Part shown: in pieces, positions 9,871 through 30,509 of the stretch
Layout: the number at the start of each line of letters is the position of its first letter
Position numbering within the stretch: position 1 is the stretch's first letter
Assembly (NCBI GenBank): GCA_911728455.2
Contig: OU452238.1
Location: 14,788,049 to 14,852,048, forward strand
DNA length: 64,000 bases
Source: Marthasterias glacialis
Lineage: Eukaryota > Echinodermata > Asteroidea > Forcipulatida > Asteriidae
Direction of reading: 5' to 3'
The notes under the pieces: generated by a model
Databases searched by the model: none
What the model was told of the DNA's origin: nothing
What the model saw: only the letters and a program-made list of their open reading frames with translations
Position numbers and translations under genes: made by a program

Positions 9871-12800
9871 TATTGTGTTTATACTTCGGAGAATGTGAGA
9901 GTGTTAGCTCACCAGTATCAAGTGGTCCTCCAACTAATGATTTGGGAGTACTTGCTTTTGCACAGAACAGTTTATATAAGAGCAGATAAAATGAAAGTAG
10001 CTTATAAGATTAAATAACTGTACTATTGCATCATTGACATTTTTAATCACTGGATTCCAACGTAGGTGAGGTTATTGAAAGCAGTTTATTGACTAACAGA
10101 ATTTCCTTTGAATGAAGCTTTACAAAGCTTGACCTCCACAAGGATCACATGACATTGCTGTTTTTCTCTGGGGTTCCCCCATTACAGACAAGTCTTTAAG
10201 TGTACCATTCAGTAAGCTCAGTCACCCAAAACAAACACCTGTAACAACTGGATTGGGTAAACTAGAACCAGTCAACTGAATATTTGCAAACAGTGAAAAA
10301 GGAACTTACAAAAAGAGGAAGTGTGTTCATTAAAATAAAACACGTAATATTTGAATGCTTGCAGAAAAATCTTTGTTTTCATACGTCACTACGTAAACAA
10401 CATCAGCAAATTTGAGTCAGCATTTATACTTGGTATAAAAAGAGCAGCGATTGACAAAGATAATGAAGAATATTCTAGGTTGAAGATTTGCAAGGTTAGA
10501 TGTTTTCTATCGGCTCAAAAGTTAGTTCTTAAAATCTTATTGAGATGCTGATTTGAAATAAGACCCAAATTATTTATTGTGTGAAAACTACATGGAAATA
10601 ATATCAAAATTGTATCATAACTTTTAAAAATGTTAAAAACTGCCATATTTACATTGTGGTACGCATGGCTCTAAAAGTTTGTTGACCCCCAAAAGGCAGT
10701 TTATGAAGGCTTAATTGTACATATACATGTAGGCATGCATTGCATGTCCTGGAATCAATAATGCTTGTGAAATTCTAGTGTGTGATTGCATCAGTGTGAA
10801 TTGACTTCATCCATGCCAGGTTAACGCTATTCATTTAAAGTGAGATTTAATCCTCAAGTTATTTTTAATTGTGCAAATTGTTAAATGTTACATTCAAACA
10901 TGAAGACTCAATGCTGTCCTGTTCTTTATTCAACTTCAGGAAAAAAAACTTTTCTGTGTATGCTTATATGAATTTAATCTTGCATTATTAACTTAACTTT
11001 GTTTAAACAAATTCTTTACGTAAAACTGATGTCTAAAGCCTGTATATTTTTTAAATTGAAGTTGAATGAGCTACTCCATTATTTTCATTAAAAGTCCTGC
11101 TCTAGTTCTTATTGACGCAATAATCCTTCAAATCACAATTTTTTGTATGGCAAAAAGTTGATTAACATACTAATACGCACATGCAAATCATACTTTTAAT
11201 TTAGTCATAAATGAGTTTCAGACAAGCTGCAGTTTTTCATAAAACGATAATACTTAAATAAAATTACAAAAAAACCTTGTCAAGGCACCTTTTATATATT
11301 TAATTGAATTAAAAAAATAAGGTACTTGTAGAAACTATACATTCATATATCTTACACAAGTTACAATAAGTTTTAATACAAAACTTGAAACAATAATGAA
11401 AGATTATAAAAGTTCTAGGATATTAACTTCAAAAAGTCGCTGTATTTGTTGATTTGAGTCATTTCTACTAATTTTTACAAATTGACCAATTCCAGTCATA
11501 AAACAAAGAGCCACTTACCCTCATAAATTTCCTCTACAATTAAATTCATTCTCCTTCATTGTTCTGATATGTGATTCTGCGTATCATATTTATTAAAATT
11601 TATTAAATGGATAGGGCCTACTGATTTGTACAAAATACTATTACCACCATGCTTACTTATTCTATATATCCTGTACATTAGATTTGTTTTATTGCTTAGT
11701 AGAAACATTGGAAGCATCTGAACTTTGAACTCTTAAGGCAGTATAGTATGTACCAAAATCTGTTACTGTAGATTTTTCTTAAAGACAGGGTATACCTTTG
11801 GTAATTACTCCACAAATTAATGAGCATGAAAGCTTACTTGGTAAGAAGCACTTGATAGTATAGACACTGTGATAAATGATTGCCTTTGAAGTAATGTAAT
11901 TTTAGAGAAAGAGATAATTTTTTGCCTGAAAATTTGAATATGAGAAACGATTCATGCATGAATCATTTCACATGCAGCATAAGCTATTTCAAATCCTGCG
12001 GGGAAATAACTGCTCCAGATTTTCGCCGGTATCTTAAAAACGCTACCACCTTTTGACAATTTCACAGGTCAGTTTTATGGTATATATCTACAATTATACA
12101 GGATTGAAACAAATGTACCGTTCCCCTGGTATACCCTGCTTTTAATAACAAAAAGCAAATTAAACAAAGAAATCATTTTTAACATGAATTTGCCAATTCT
12201 TTTAAATTATAAATATTAAATAGGCTGTTTGCATTCAAGACGACATACAATATATTCAAATTGAACAGGAATTTTGTAGATTCTCTTGTAACTATTGACA
12301 GATAAAAGCATCACAAACAAAACATCTCAAAATCTGTGTATATTTAAAGTGCATACAATGTTACCAACATATCATTGTGTACAGGGCTGGATTTCTTGGG
12401 GAAAATCTACAAGACCGCAGGGCTTGTAGCTAAAACAGTTTTTACAATTTCCTTGTAGAGGTGCCCTTTATCAAGGAGAAAATGCCTTTGTGCCCTTGCC
12501 CTTTCAAGAACAAGGCAATCAGGCCTCCAGTGAGGCATTGCTATTCAAAAGAAAAACACAAGACCTCAGGAAATGTCTGGTTGTCTGGCCCGACACTAAC
12601 ATCGCTAGCCTCAGGCCTGCGATCCATTTGAGCCCTGGTATATTTTAAACATTCATGCAAAACTACGAACCTAACCCTCAACGCAAAGACCCTTCACCTT
12701 TAATAAACCCTCTTATTACCAAATTGTTTTGAAAAGAACAAGTGGTGACCGCATTGTTTGACCACTCAAGCGTGAAGCACACATTCTTACACAACAAAAA

Positions 12801-13381
12801 TCTTTTGTTCAAAGGCAACATTTACAAACTCTATTATCACTTATATGTTTTACGGCAAAATAAGTAAAAGGAAATGTCTTTCTTATTGAATTCCCTTTCA
12901 TAAAATCAAGAAATAATTGAGATTAGCCAACAAAAGTTCTTGGTCTTTGTTTCCTAAGTAAGATCTGTAAACTCAAAAAAATTTGTTTGGTACACAACCA
13001 TGTTGCACTCCGTAGGTGTTTGGCATAATACTACATGTATTAATAGCAACATTTAATAGCAACATTTTTTTATTTTACCATCATTCAAAAGATCCGATCT
13101 TTTTTCTATCCAACCATTGTAAACTTTGGACATGGAGATCCAACATTTTGTTTGTAAGCTTGGGACAAAAGTCACCAATGGTAAAGAAGAGGCCTGGGGG
13201 TATGAGTGCAGTCGCCAATGGTAAAGAAGAGGGTTAAATATTGTTTAGTATTATACAAATACAACTACAAATTCCTTTGTGTATTAAAATACTTCTGGTT
13301 GTCCAGTTTGGTTGCTTGAGGGTGATGCTAACACCATCAGTGTCATCCATTAATTTGTTAATTTGTTGTTTCACTTGGACC
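9871..13381. other. Non-coding region: TRIM-type gene 5' side and SLC11A 3' flank
   Basis: No coding exon is supported. The right part is probably the 3' UTR or downstream flank of SLC11A. It holds the MITE at 11786-12138, a repeat near 12365-12600 related to segments at 20200-20350 and 38820-39010, and a repeat at 12660-12840 whose homologue is at 21310-21470. I scanned by eye for an iron-responsive CAGUGN hairpin, as in mammalian SLC11A2 3' UTRs, and did not find one with a paired stem. Confidence 0.5.
11786..12138. mobile_element. MITE with CAGGGTATACC terminal inverted repeats, copy 1
   Basis: It begins CAGGGTATACC and ends GGTATACCCTG, a perfect 11-bp inverted terminus, with 353 bp between the outer ends. 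Related sequence is at 26700-27045 and 61789-62080, sharing TTTGGTAATTACTCC or TTTGAATCTGAGAAA-type blocks. No ORF is present. CAGGG ends are common in hAT-like elements, but the superfamily is not proven. Confidence 0.8.
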
Positions 13382-22038
<8,657 letters not shown>

Positions 22039-22144
22039 CTGTGGTAACAACAAATTTGAAATTCAATATGATACAGTGATGTTTATTTACTTTACTTTGA
22101 TAAAGTTGGATGTAGATCTACGTCTATTTGAAAATTGTAGGTGG

Positions 22145-23085
22145 TTTGACCAGTTGCTGCCGAGAATCTTCCATTTGTTCCCGTCCAGCCTGACAGAATG
22201 ATTTTCTTGGAACTGCTGGAATCATTTTTCCATGAGCACTGCCGGCACAAAGAAACATTGACTTGACAAAGCCAAGAGAACAGAGATTCTCTTTAAAGCA
22301 CCAGAATGTTTGTTTTCTCTATCGAGTATAATGTGTATTGTGCAGGGTTCTTACCAGGATTTTTCAAAACTGTGGGGCAATCTGGACCCAAATTTTGAAA
22401 GTGTGGCCAAAGCACACTGAATTGGTAGAGGTCCTTGGAATGTTTCATTTAATATTTATATTTGGTTTGAAAAGCTCTACTGTGCAATCTGGACCATTTA
22501 AAATAGTTTTATTATCATTTTTTGTGAATTTGATATTAAAATCTAGAAAAAAAAAAAAAAACATTAATTATTTTTGTTTGCGTATCGGCCTTAATTTCTG
22601 TGTATCGGCCCATAATTTGCGCGTATCGGCCTGATACGCTCGCTTGCGCATGGGGAGAACCCTGTTGTGAAGGGCAAAACCTTGACCGTGAGCTATGGCA
22701 TAAGATTGGTATGAAACATGGAATCAAGGCTGGAACCCCAGTTCACTCTGGCTTACCTCCATTGAGCCAAAATACAATGAATAAACAATAGTGGAAGCCT
22801 CGTAATCCTCTTCTTGGAACAAAAGGACAAAGGTCTGTAATCTGCGATTAAGAAAAAAAAGAAGAACAAAAACGGATAATGGTCTAAAATCAGCAAAATA
22901 TTTAAGACCAAGTTTCCCTCTTTGTGTGGGTGAAACACAGCGTTAGACGGGGTGTGTGTACTCTGCTGTCTGGGCGGCCTTTGTTCCAGTTTTTCAACTG
23001 CACAATGGAGTGTTTAAACGACACCCATTTGCTGGCTCCAACAATATTTTTGTGGATACACGACATCCCGTTCCAACTGGTTTAA
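22145..23085 (+). mobile_element. TIR element family M1, copy C, near full length with nested insertion
   Basis: It begins TTGACCAGTTGCTGCCGAG and ends TTCCAACTGGTTTAA; with the 322-bp insertion removed it has the ~620-bp length of copy F. It shares GTGAGCTATGGC, CTCTTCTTGGAACAAAAGGA and GTTTAAACG blocks with copy F (56477-57097). It has no coding capacity. Confidence 0.85.
22343..22664 (+). mobile_element. Nested MITE with CAGGGTTCT ends and TTGTG target duplication
   Basis: It starts CAGGGTTCTTACC and ends GGGGAGAACCCTG, a 9-bp inverted terminus. It is flanked on both sides by TTGTG (22338-22342 and 22665-22669). The host element in copy F has no such insert at this point. A second copy in the opposite direction is at 39575-39822. 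No ORF is visible. Confidence 0.85.
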
Positions 23086-23337
23086 AGGTTGCCAATAAGC
23101 TATGCACAAAACATCTTAAAGAGTAACCATGGTAACTCACTTGTTGACATCTCCCTACTATTACCATTTTCTCCTTGGGATGTAATGTTCTGTCCCATTG
23201 TATCTGTTGTAGACATCATCTGTTCCTGAATCTGAAAATGCTGAACAGCAAAACATTCCAAGTAATACTTTTTGGGAAAAATGATGACCACAGTATAGTA
23301 TAGACCCAGTACAGTAACTGGGGCGCTGAACTCCTTT

Positions 23338-23397
23338 TTTGAGATTTTGACATTATCGGCCGAGCTAAGTACGACCGATAATGTCAAAATCTCAAAA
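23338..23397. repeat. Perfect hairpin, ~24-bp arms
   Basis: The left arm TTTTTGAGATTTTGACATTA continues into TCGG; the right arm is its exact reverse complement, with a ~12-bp loop (CCGAGCTAAGTACGA region). It is probably the core of a short foldback element; no function is evident. Confidence 0.85.
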
Positions 23398-23817
23398 AGG
23401 GATTATAACTGGCACATTTTTTTGTTTTGCAATGCAATGAGTGAAAAGTGGCGTTCTGATTGAAATATTGAGTATGCTCCGTGAATGAAGAAATAAAATG
23501 GAGGAATAAAAAAAACAATGATCTGGTCTGACTTGATTTGAACATTCGTTTTCCATTCATCGTGCACCAGTCAGATGCATGATCCCCCATGGCCATGTCC
23601 ATGATAAACAATGGAAATGTTGCCGCAACCGACTGCCACTTTTTTTACGTATTTAAAAAAAAAACGAACGCGCTTTCCCTCAATCACCTTTCCCCTCATG
23701 CCCTCCCACCTTCCAGTGTCCTCTCTTAACTTTCTCCATGTTTTTACCTGTATCTTATTTGCCTGGAGGAATCGAACATTAGTTATTACTTATTACACAA
23801 TTATATATTGCATTTTA

Positions 23818-23902
23818 CTTACTGGGATTCGAACCTGTAAGGGAAAGAACACATTATTAACACACAAGACCACAGCCTACACCGCTAGGCTATGAGGCTT
23901 TG
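23818..23902 (-). repeat. tRNA-like SINE remnant
   Basis: On the minus strand it has an A-box-like TAGCCTAGCGGTGTAGGC and a B-box GGTTCGAATCCC, but more than 40 bases separate them and the acceptor stem does not close. It is therefore a tRNA-derived repeat, not a tRNA gene. Confidence 0.6.
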
Positions 23903-25397
23903 ACACCATGAAGGGTTTGTTAGTTCTATGTGAAACTACCACACTAAAGGTCATAATGAATATGTAATTTTTTATGAATAATTATGAATAATCAAATTAG
24001 CAGGATTGTCCTAAAATTTGCATGATGTGAATATTCCTAACCTTATGAATGCCCACATGCATTACACATGAGCCACGTGAATGGAACACTATGGATGATT
24101 CCATTAGTATCGGTCCTGGGTATGTTCAACTGCTGAAGACGCACGTCGTGATCACCCCCATCCCCGAAGCTACAGTTTTGAATGCCATGTCAACTTCCCT
24201 CCTAAACATCATCTCAGTTTACCTATTTGGAAAATAGAAAGGTCCCATTGACTTCTCCACTGCGCATGAACGATGACCGACTCAAATTATTGGAGTTACC
24301 ACTCGCGCGCACACGGGCAAATGAACACAAAATGGTGTTTATTTTCATGTCACTGGAAGGCGAAGCCTCGAGGATTTTTTTCACGTTTTCAACCCTTTAG
24401 AATTGTTCAAACTTCCTGTTCCTTGCTAGATATATTCTTCAACCCTTCTAGATAGGTAAGGATCAAAATTTAATTAAATTCCATGGATATAAAGTGACGG
24501 CCGGATACGGCATTTTAGCCTAAACAATGTTCAGCAATACCGTCTGACCGTGGTCCATGGCTGTCCATGACCAGTGCACTGTGTACCCTCTAGGCCTGCC
24601 TAACCCTAACCCTCAACGTGTCTTTGTAAGCCCAATTCCATGGCCGATCCATTGGACACACACACAGCACAGGAAGTAAGCCGAGTGCATTGCATGCGGT
24701 AGGCAGCTGCTGCAGCCAGCAGTCATGGCAGTCATGCCATCCATCCATCCATGCCCATGGATGTTCGATCAATGTGACCACCGACTGATAAAATAATTAT
24801 GAGACTAATGTTAGAGGGTAGAGCAGAGATTATCAGAAGAAAGGTCACTAATTTAAGCTCAAGAATATAATAAATGAAAATCTACCTTTGTACCACGTGC
24901 TTGTGTTCTATCTAAAAAAACCCAGTTTAGGTAAACATTCTGAACGGTCTGTCTGTGTTCCGTCTAGCGGCGCTGCTGTTTGCTGGCCGGGCCCACACAC
25001 TGTAATTAAATTACACAACTAACTATGCGCCATCTCGAGTCGTGCTTCGCCAACTCGTCGTATCAACAACATCGCATCATGCAGTTACTTGTAGATTTAT
25101 GTACATACAAAAGTCATCTCGCCATCCGTACACTCGCAGAAATGGAACCCCAGACTAAAATAAGTATTTAGTACATGTAAATGAGGATTGGTACCTGTAG
25201 TGCTGTTCTGGTTACTGCATCATGTTTGGTATGCAGCGCAGACACGACACGGGGCACTAGACCGTAGAGCAGCGTGCATACTCCGTGGAATTCCTCACCC
25301 CAAGACTGATGTGTGTGATGTGTATTTAAATAATGCTACTATATTTCTGAGTCTATGTCTACTCATCATACTGTACTGAAGCTTCTGCTTGTATACC

Positions 25398-28300
25398 ATG
25401 GCTTCAGCCATTAAAACGGTGACGGATGAAACAGGTAAATCTAGTTGCAATTGTTGAGCGCAATTTTTAAAGTTGGCCATTTTTTAAATTTGCGCACGCA
25501 ACTTTTAAAATATGCGCGTGCACAATTTTTGAAGGTAAAGTTTGCGTGCGCAAATTGAAATTGCGCGCTGCGAGCACAATGATGCGATAATACCATAGAG
25601 CTGTCTATATTGACAATAATCATAGCTCTATCACTCGGCTCTTCTACTTAAGTTTTGGAACTAAAATGCCACTTCAGACAGAAATTAACATACAGCAGAT
25701 TGCTAATTCGACCATACCCTTGTAACTCTAGAGGGAAAAATCGATTTCGAAGGCAGGTTTTTCACGGTGTTGGTAAAAATTATGTTTGAGTTTTAAAGAT
25801 TGCGCGGATTTTTAAAAATTGCGTTGTAGCTCTGTTGCACAATTTTGAATTTGCGCTAGCAAACAAAGTTTGTGTGGTTAAAAATTGCGCAAGCGCGCAT
25901 TTTTTAAATGTTTAAAATTGAGGCCTTCAAAGATCGCGCTGAACACAATCAACTAATTAAACTATGATTGAATATGACCTCCTCCATATCTATCAATCAA
26001 TGTGGTATCCATCAAAGATAATGTCTATCAACCAAGTTCTTTTAATTAATCTATGAATTGAATATGATTAGTCAGTTTCTTATAATAGACCTAAGTTAGA
26101 CCTAGCCCCATACATTGTGCCAATACGCTGGACACCCTCTGCTTCTTGGCCCAACGAACCCTATCCTCTAAGACCAGACATCAACTTTCAAATCGAGACT
26201 TACTTTTTTTTTTTTTGGCAAATTTAACCCAGAGAGTAATGCCAAAAATATGAAATTGAAACAAAAGTCTGCCAAAATCATGCTAAACACTTTACAAAAT
26301 ATCTTGAACAGCGCCTACCTCCTCCAAATGTCAAAGACAAACTATCGGGGCTTCACGAGTACTCCCAATTATTTGAGGGATGCAAATTCGCGACAATCTG
26401 ACGCGACTCCCATGGACAACATGGACAAGTCTGAGTAAAAATGCTTGTTCCATTCGAATAACGCTTGTCCATGTTGTCCATGGGAGTCGCGTCAGATTGT
26501 CACGAATTTGCATCCCTCAAATGATCGTGAGTACTAGTGAAGCCCATAAGTTCATCTTTGACATTTGGAGAAGGAGGTAGGCGCTGTTCAAGGTATTTTG
26601 TAAAGTGTTTTGGGCATTACTCTCCCTGGGGCGTTAGTGTACGAGAGAGGGAGTGCTTAACGCCCCAGTTACTGGGTCTAGGCCTAAGTTAATTATAAGG
26701 TAGGGCATACCTTTGGAGTTTGGTATTTGCTTCACATGTTCACAAACTAATGACCATAAAAGCTTTCTTAATCTTATTCTTGGCATGCTTGGTAAGATCT
26801 TAGAAGCACTGGAGAGCTGTTGATAGTTTTAAAACACTCTGAGAAACAATTCCCTTTGTCAACATGGTCAATCATGTCAATTGAAGTAATGTGGTTTTGA
26901 ATTTGAGAAAGAAATTATTTTCTGCAGCAAAATTTGAATCTGAGAAATGGTTCATGTATCATGTACGAACCGTTTCTCACATAATGAAAAACATGCAGTT
27001 TCAGCATTTTTGGATCCCTCTGCATGGACTTGAAATAACCGTGTGCGTACTGCTACTACTAGTCTGTAGTACCAATGTACAATGTACTACTAGTAGACTT
27101 TACATTGAGTACCGGCGTTCCGGAATGTAATGATTGTGCTATGCGTAAATTAGCGCCTGTGTAAGTGTAATTACTGACTGGTTATAAATACTCTCAGCCA
27201 TGTATTTATCAGATGTTTGAACATGTGACCATGTGACATGGTCTTGACCAATCAGAATGGATAAACTGTCTGGGGTATGTACATGTATAAATAACTAGTA
27301 ATCGAGTGCATGTTGTGTTGTCATTGAGAAAGACTCTTGCTAGGTTCAAAACAGGAGGCAGTAACCACTTTTTGTATTCCAAATGCCGAAGTTGTCATTT
27401 AAAGTTAAAGTTCAACTTGTTTGTTCAGGTACATACATACCAGCAACCCAGCGGCCAGATGGTACGTGGCGCAAGGCTAGACGTGTGAAAGATGGTTATG
27501 TACCTCAAGAAGAAGTACCAGTGTAAGTTCATAAACTGTAGCTGATTAACCCTCCTACTATAGACCATTCAAAATTCCAACTCTAATGTTCCCCATTGCT
27601 ACTGTACACACATGATATTTTCATTTGAACAGTGTTGATATCAAGCTGTACTACCATTCAAAACCATTCATAACAAGCATAAAGGGTCCATTGATTCACC
27701 ACAGCTGTACTACCATTTTAAACGATCCTCACAAGGCTTTGTATCAGCTTACCTACCATTCAAAACCATTTTGGGAATCAACACTGTACAGTTATTTCAC
27801 CATTCAAAACCACAATTTTGATAAGTTTCAAATGGTGCATCAACTTACACATTTAGAAAAGGCACCAAAAGTAGGAGGGTTAAATATGACAATTATGAGA
27901 TGCTTAAGGTTTCAGGGTCGTTAATTAGTTTTATTCAGTCAAAAGTAATAAGTTCTTGATGGTCTAACATTTCTAATGCTATGGTCTTTTGAAGCGTTTT
28001 GTTGTACCGTTAATGTAGGAACATGTACATCAATCTTTGTATTAATAGACACCATATTGCTCATCTCTCCAGTTGTCTTCTCTGATTCATCTGTTTCAGG
28101 TTTGAAAGCAGGGGTAAGAAATGGATGAACAGCCGACCTACTCTACCACCAGGATTAAACATTGACCCTACGGAGGCAGTTCAGCTGCAAACAAAAAATA
28201 TGTCAAAGTCAGCAAAGAAAAATGAGAAACGTAGACAGAAACGCCAAGATAAATCAGTCAGTGACAGATCTGGAGATGGTAGCTTATGTAAAGATGAATT

Positions 28301-28562
28301 ATCAGAAACCACCAACACATTATCAGAACTGAATTTATCTACAGGTCAGAATGGACCTCAAGTAAAAGGTCGAGTTGCTACAGCTCCTCCAGACAAACGA
28401 GCAAAGACATTAAGAAAGAAGTTACGTCAGATTGATGATCTGCAGGCCAAGATTGATTCAAAAGAGATTGAAGCACCAAGTCATGATCAGTTAGAAAAGC
28501 TTTCACGGAGAACTGAAGTACAGGCAGAATTGGACAATTTGATCGCAGAGTTTGGGGTTTAG
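25398..28562 (+). CDS. PYM1: PYM1 (partner of Y14 and Mago), 197 aa, 3 exons, complete
   Basis: A ribosome-associated factor that binds the Mago-Y14 core and removes exon junction complexes from translated mRNA. Exons: 25398-25434, 27429-27522 and 28100-28562 (stop 28560-28562); donors GTAAAT and GTAAGT, acceptors TTCAG. The Mago-binding N-terminus is clear: [19 protein letters not shown] then [20 protein letters not shown], about residues 14-52. A basic linker ([16 protein letters not shown]) and a charged C-terminal helix ([25 protein letters not shown]-type repeat) follow, as in human PYM1 (about 200 aa). The first exon codes only 12 residues, but its ATG and phase fit. Intron 1 holds a large foldback element and two MITEs. 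It faces BLOC1S1 tail to tail. Confidence 0.96.
26229..26632. mobile_element. Long foldback (inverted-repeat) element
   Basis: Left arm about 26229-26429 and right arm 26464-26632, with a ~34-bp spacer. Arms share CTTGTCCATGTTGTCCATGG, GGATGCAAATTCG / CGAATTTGCATCC and AGCGCCTACCTCCTCC / GGAGGTAGGCGCT. The left arm carries about 40 extra bases. A smaller hairpin (GGGGCGTTA against TTAACGCCCC) sits at its right edge, to 26674. It lies in PYM1 intron 1. Confidence 0.88.
26700..27045. mobile_element. CAGGGTATACC-family MITE, copy 2 (degraded)
   Basis: It starts TAGGGCATACCTTTGG and contains GAAGTAATGTGGTTTTGA, TTTGAATCTGAGAAA and CATGCAGTTTCAGCATTTT. These blocks also occur at 11786-12138 or 61789-62080. 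The right terminus is lost. Confidence 0.65.
27546..27883. mobile_element. piggyBac-like MITE, copy 2 (TTAA on both sides)
   Basis: It starts TTAACCCTCCTACT and ends AGTAGGAGGGTTAA, so both TTAA target copies and both inverted ends are intact. The core matches 1702-1967. It lies in PYM1 intron 2. Confidence 0.8.
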
Positions 28563-28870
28563 AAAATATCTCGAAAAATATTGTAAATTATCATCATTGG
28601 TCACAACTTTTTTTGGAATCTGTCATGATTATTGATCAGTAATATGGGTAGATTTTCTTGAGTTGCAAGTAGAAAACGCTCCTATTAGTTTTTAAAAATG
28701 CAGGTGAAACATTAACTTTAGCCTTTTTTATCCTTCATTTTTAGGACCAGTTTATTATACTCACAACAAATAACAGCGTTAAATTGCGTTAAACTCTTTA
28801 GTGCATTATTTGTAAAATTTTGTGAATCCCAACTTGTGTTTACCATTACCAACACTAAAGTTTAATTCCT

Positions 28871-28960
28871 TTAACCAGTTGCCGCTGGGAATCTTTGATT
28901 TTTTTCCCATCCAACCTGACAGAATTCTCCTTGTTTATGCTACAACTTTCCTTGATACAA
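28871..28960 (+). mobile_element. TIR element family M1, copy D (left end only)
   Basis: It begins TTAACCAGTTGCCGCTGGGA and keeps about 90 bp before homology is lost. It is a truncated fragment in the PYM1 3' flank. Confidence 0.7.
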
Positions 28961-29317
28961 AGTAAATGTATGGAAGTATACAAATTTAATTACTGTGAAA
29001 ATGTATAGTTCATTTAGAACAACCTAATGGATGTACACTTCTTTATGGGGAAAAACAAAAACTGAGAGCAAATGGTAGTTCATAACAAGTGTGTATTTAT
29101 CATTTCATGGATGATAGCTGAAGGCAGATATATACGCTATGTTGTCTTCTGTAAATTCATAAACAGACCCTTCTTCTCATTTAATGATACAGTTTGTTTA
29201 ACTCATAAGAATTATTTTATTAAATGCAAACTTTGTAAATACATGTATCTTTTAATAAGGTTTCATTTCCAACACTCGTCAATAAATTTTTTCTACAATA
29301 CAAATTGTACATTGTTG

Positions 29318-29480
29318 TTAGGCAATAACAGTGCGAGGACCCTGTCTTCACTGTGTGGTAATTGACTGCATGGGTGGCTGGCTGCTGTTAATTTACAATA
29401 ATAGCCAGCCACCAACCCAAGCCCACTACCATGCGGTGAAGACTGGGTCTTCACACAGTTACTGCCATTGATTAAATAAA
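29318..29480. mobile_element. Inverted-repeat element (AATAACAGTG...GAGGACC family), copy 1
   Basis: The left side reads GCAATAACAGTGCGAGGACC then GTCTTCAC. The right side reads GTGAAGACTGGGTCTTCAC then AGTTACTGCC, the inverse. TGGCTGGCTGCTG / TAGCCAGCCACCA pair in the middle. A close relative is at 36265-36405 and a fragment at about 53660-53690. Confidence 0.75.
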
Positions 29481-30509
29481 TACCATTTAACGAAAAAACA
29501 GTAAAAATCATCAGAATTTGTGATTTTTCTTTCGTCGATATTTTCTATTCATGTTCAAGGGCCATTCTTTCACCTAATCTCTTACACTTAAATCAGTAGT
29601 ATGCATATTTTCAATAACCTGTCACTTAGCTTTGAAAAATGCACCATAAATTATGTTGGTTTCATGGCGTACCAGTTACCTTAAATTGATACACTTTGCA
29701 TGTTCATGCATATGCGTGGTACATGTATGTGTGTGCACTTGGCACCATCTCTTCTTGCCAAAATAAAACAAAATTAAAAATACGCACTAAGAAAACAGTT
29801 GATTTTGATAGTTCCCTGCACAACATCCACAGTTCATACAGAACTTTCACACAAAAATACTTGTTTTGGGGCAATTTATATGCTAGTTCAAAAAGCTTGT
29901 CTTTATATCACTGTTAATACACCCCCACGTGACCAATCTTCGACCAATCAGAGTGCATAAACTCTCTGAGGTATTTATTAATTGATACACATCTTGTTAC
30001 TACATGTACAATGTACAAGTACTGTATTGACTTTTGATTGACAAACACAGGGAACTGACAAACACTGTACATGTACTTGAAGTTGTTTCTAGACTGTACA
30101 CACAGACTGGAGTGTGGCATACAGGTTCTAGCAGTCTTGGGATTTCATGGGATTGAGTTGCTGGGAACTTCTTATGTGTTGATATCAAATAGTCACAATG
30201 CATCAGGGCTGATTGAAATGCTTATTTGGTGTCAGTTTCTTCATGGCAATACCATTTCTCCATTTACAATGATATTACTAAGCTTCTTTGGCTAATGCTG
30301 ATGAGTTGCGGATGATATAATACAACTCTTGCTTCTTCCAATGAAGCTGGAATCTCATCAAGTATCTGCAAAATGAATCAAATAAAATAAACACATTAAG
30401 ATAATTCTATACTTACAACCACTGTTCTTTTGTAAGTGATTAGACTGCAGCAGTAGACTGTAATGCCCTCTTTTCATTATCCAGATCTAAATGTACATAT
30501 TTACAACCA

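Larger units (their letters stand above)
22039..25397. other. Space between SLC11A (minus) and PYM1 (plus), mostly mobile-element sequence
   Basis: It must contain the missing first exon of SLC11A and the PYM1 promoter. Seen in it: element M1 copy C with a nested insertion, a 24-bp-arm hairpin at 23338-23397, a tRNA-like remnant at about 23818-23902, and a relatively CpG-rich stretch at about 24930-25290 that would suit a shared divergent promoter. No start exon could be chosen with confidence. Confidence 0.5.
28563..30509. other. Tail-to-tail space between PYM1 and BLOC1S1
   Basis: Both 3' UTRs must end here. It contains an M1 fragment (28871-28960) and a composite repeat from about 29318 to 30010 whose pieces recur at 36265-37015 and, inverted, at 53222-53700. 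No coding exon is seen. Confidence 0.55.

Noticed and set aside
9990-13381. Iron-responsive element in the SLC11A 3' flank
   Set aside because: The CACTG occurrences checked by eye (near 10048, 11869, 13455) lack the five-base-pair stem around a CAGUGN loop. The check was not exhaustive.
22338-22634. 98-residue plus-strand frame with partial similarity to a frame at 39604-39837
   Set aside because: Both are translations of the CAGGGTTCT MITE; the frame is not conserved between copies.
26331-26580. Paired frames on both strands with similar proteins ([16 protein letters not shown])
   Set aside because: They are mirror translations of the arms of the foldback element, not genes.
30301-30366. 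Possible extra last exon of BLOC1S1 after a CAG at about 30366
   Set aside because: Exon 30620-30510 reads straight to a stop and gives the family's exact 125-residue length, so no further exon is needed.
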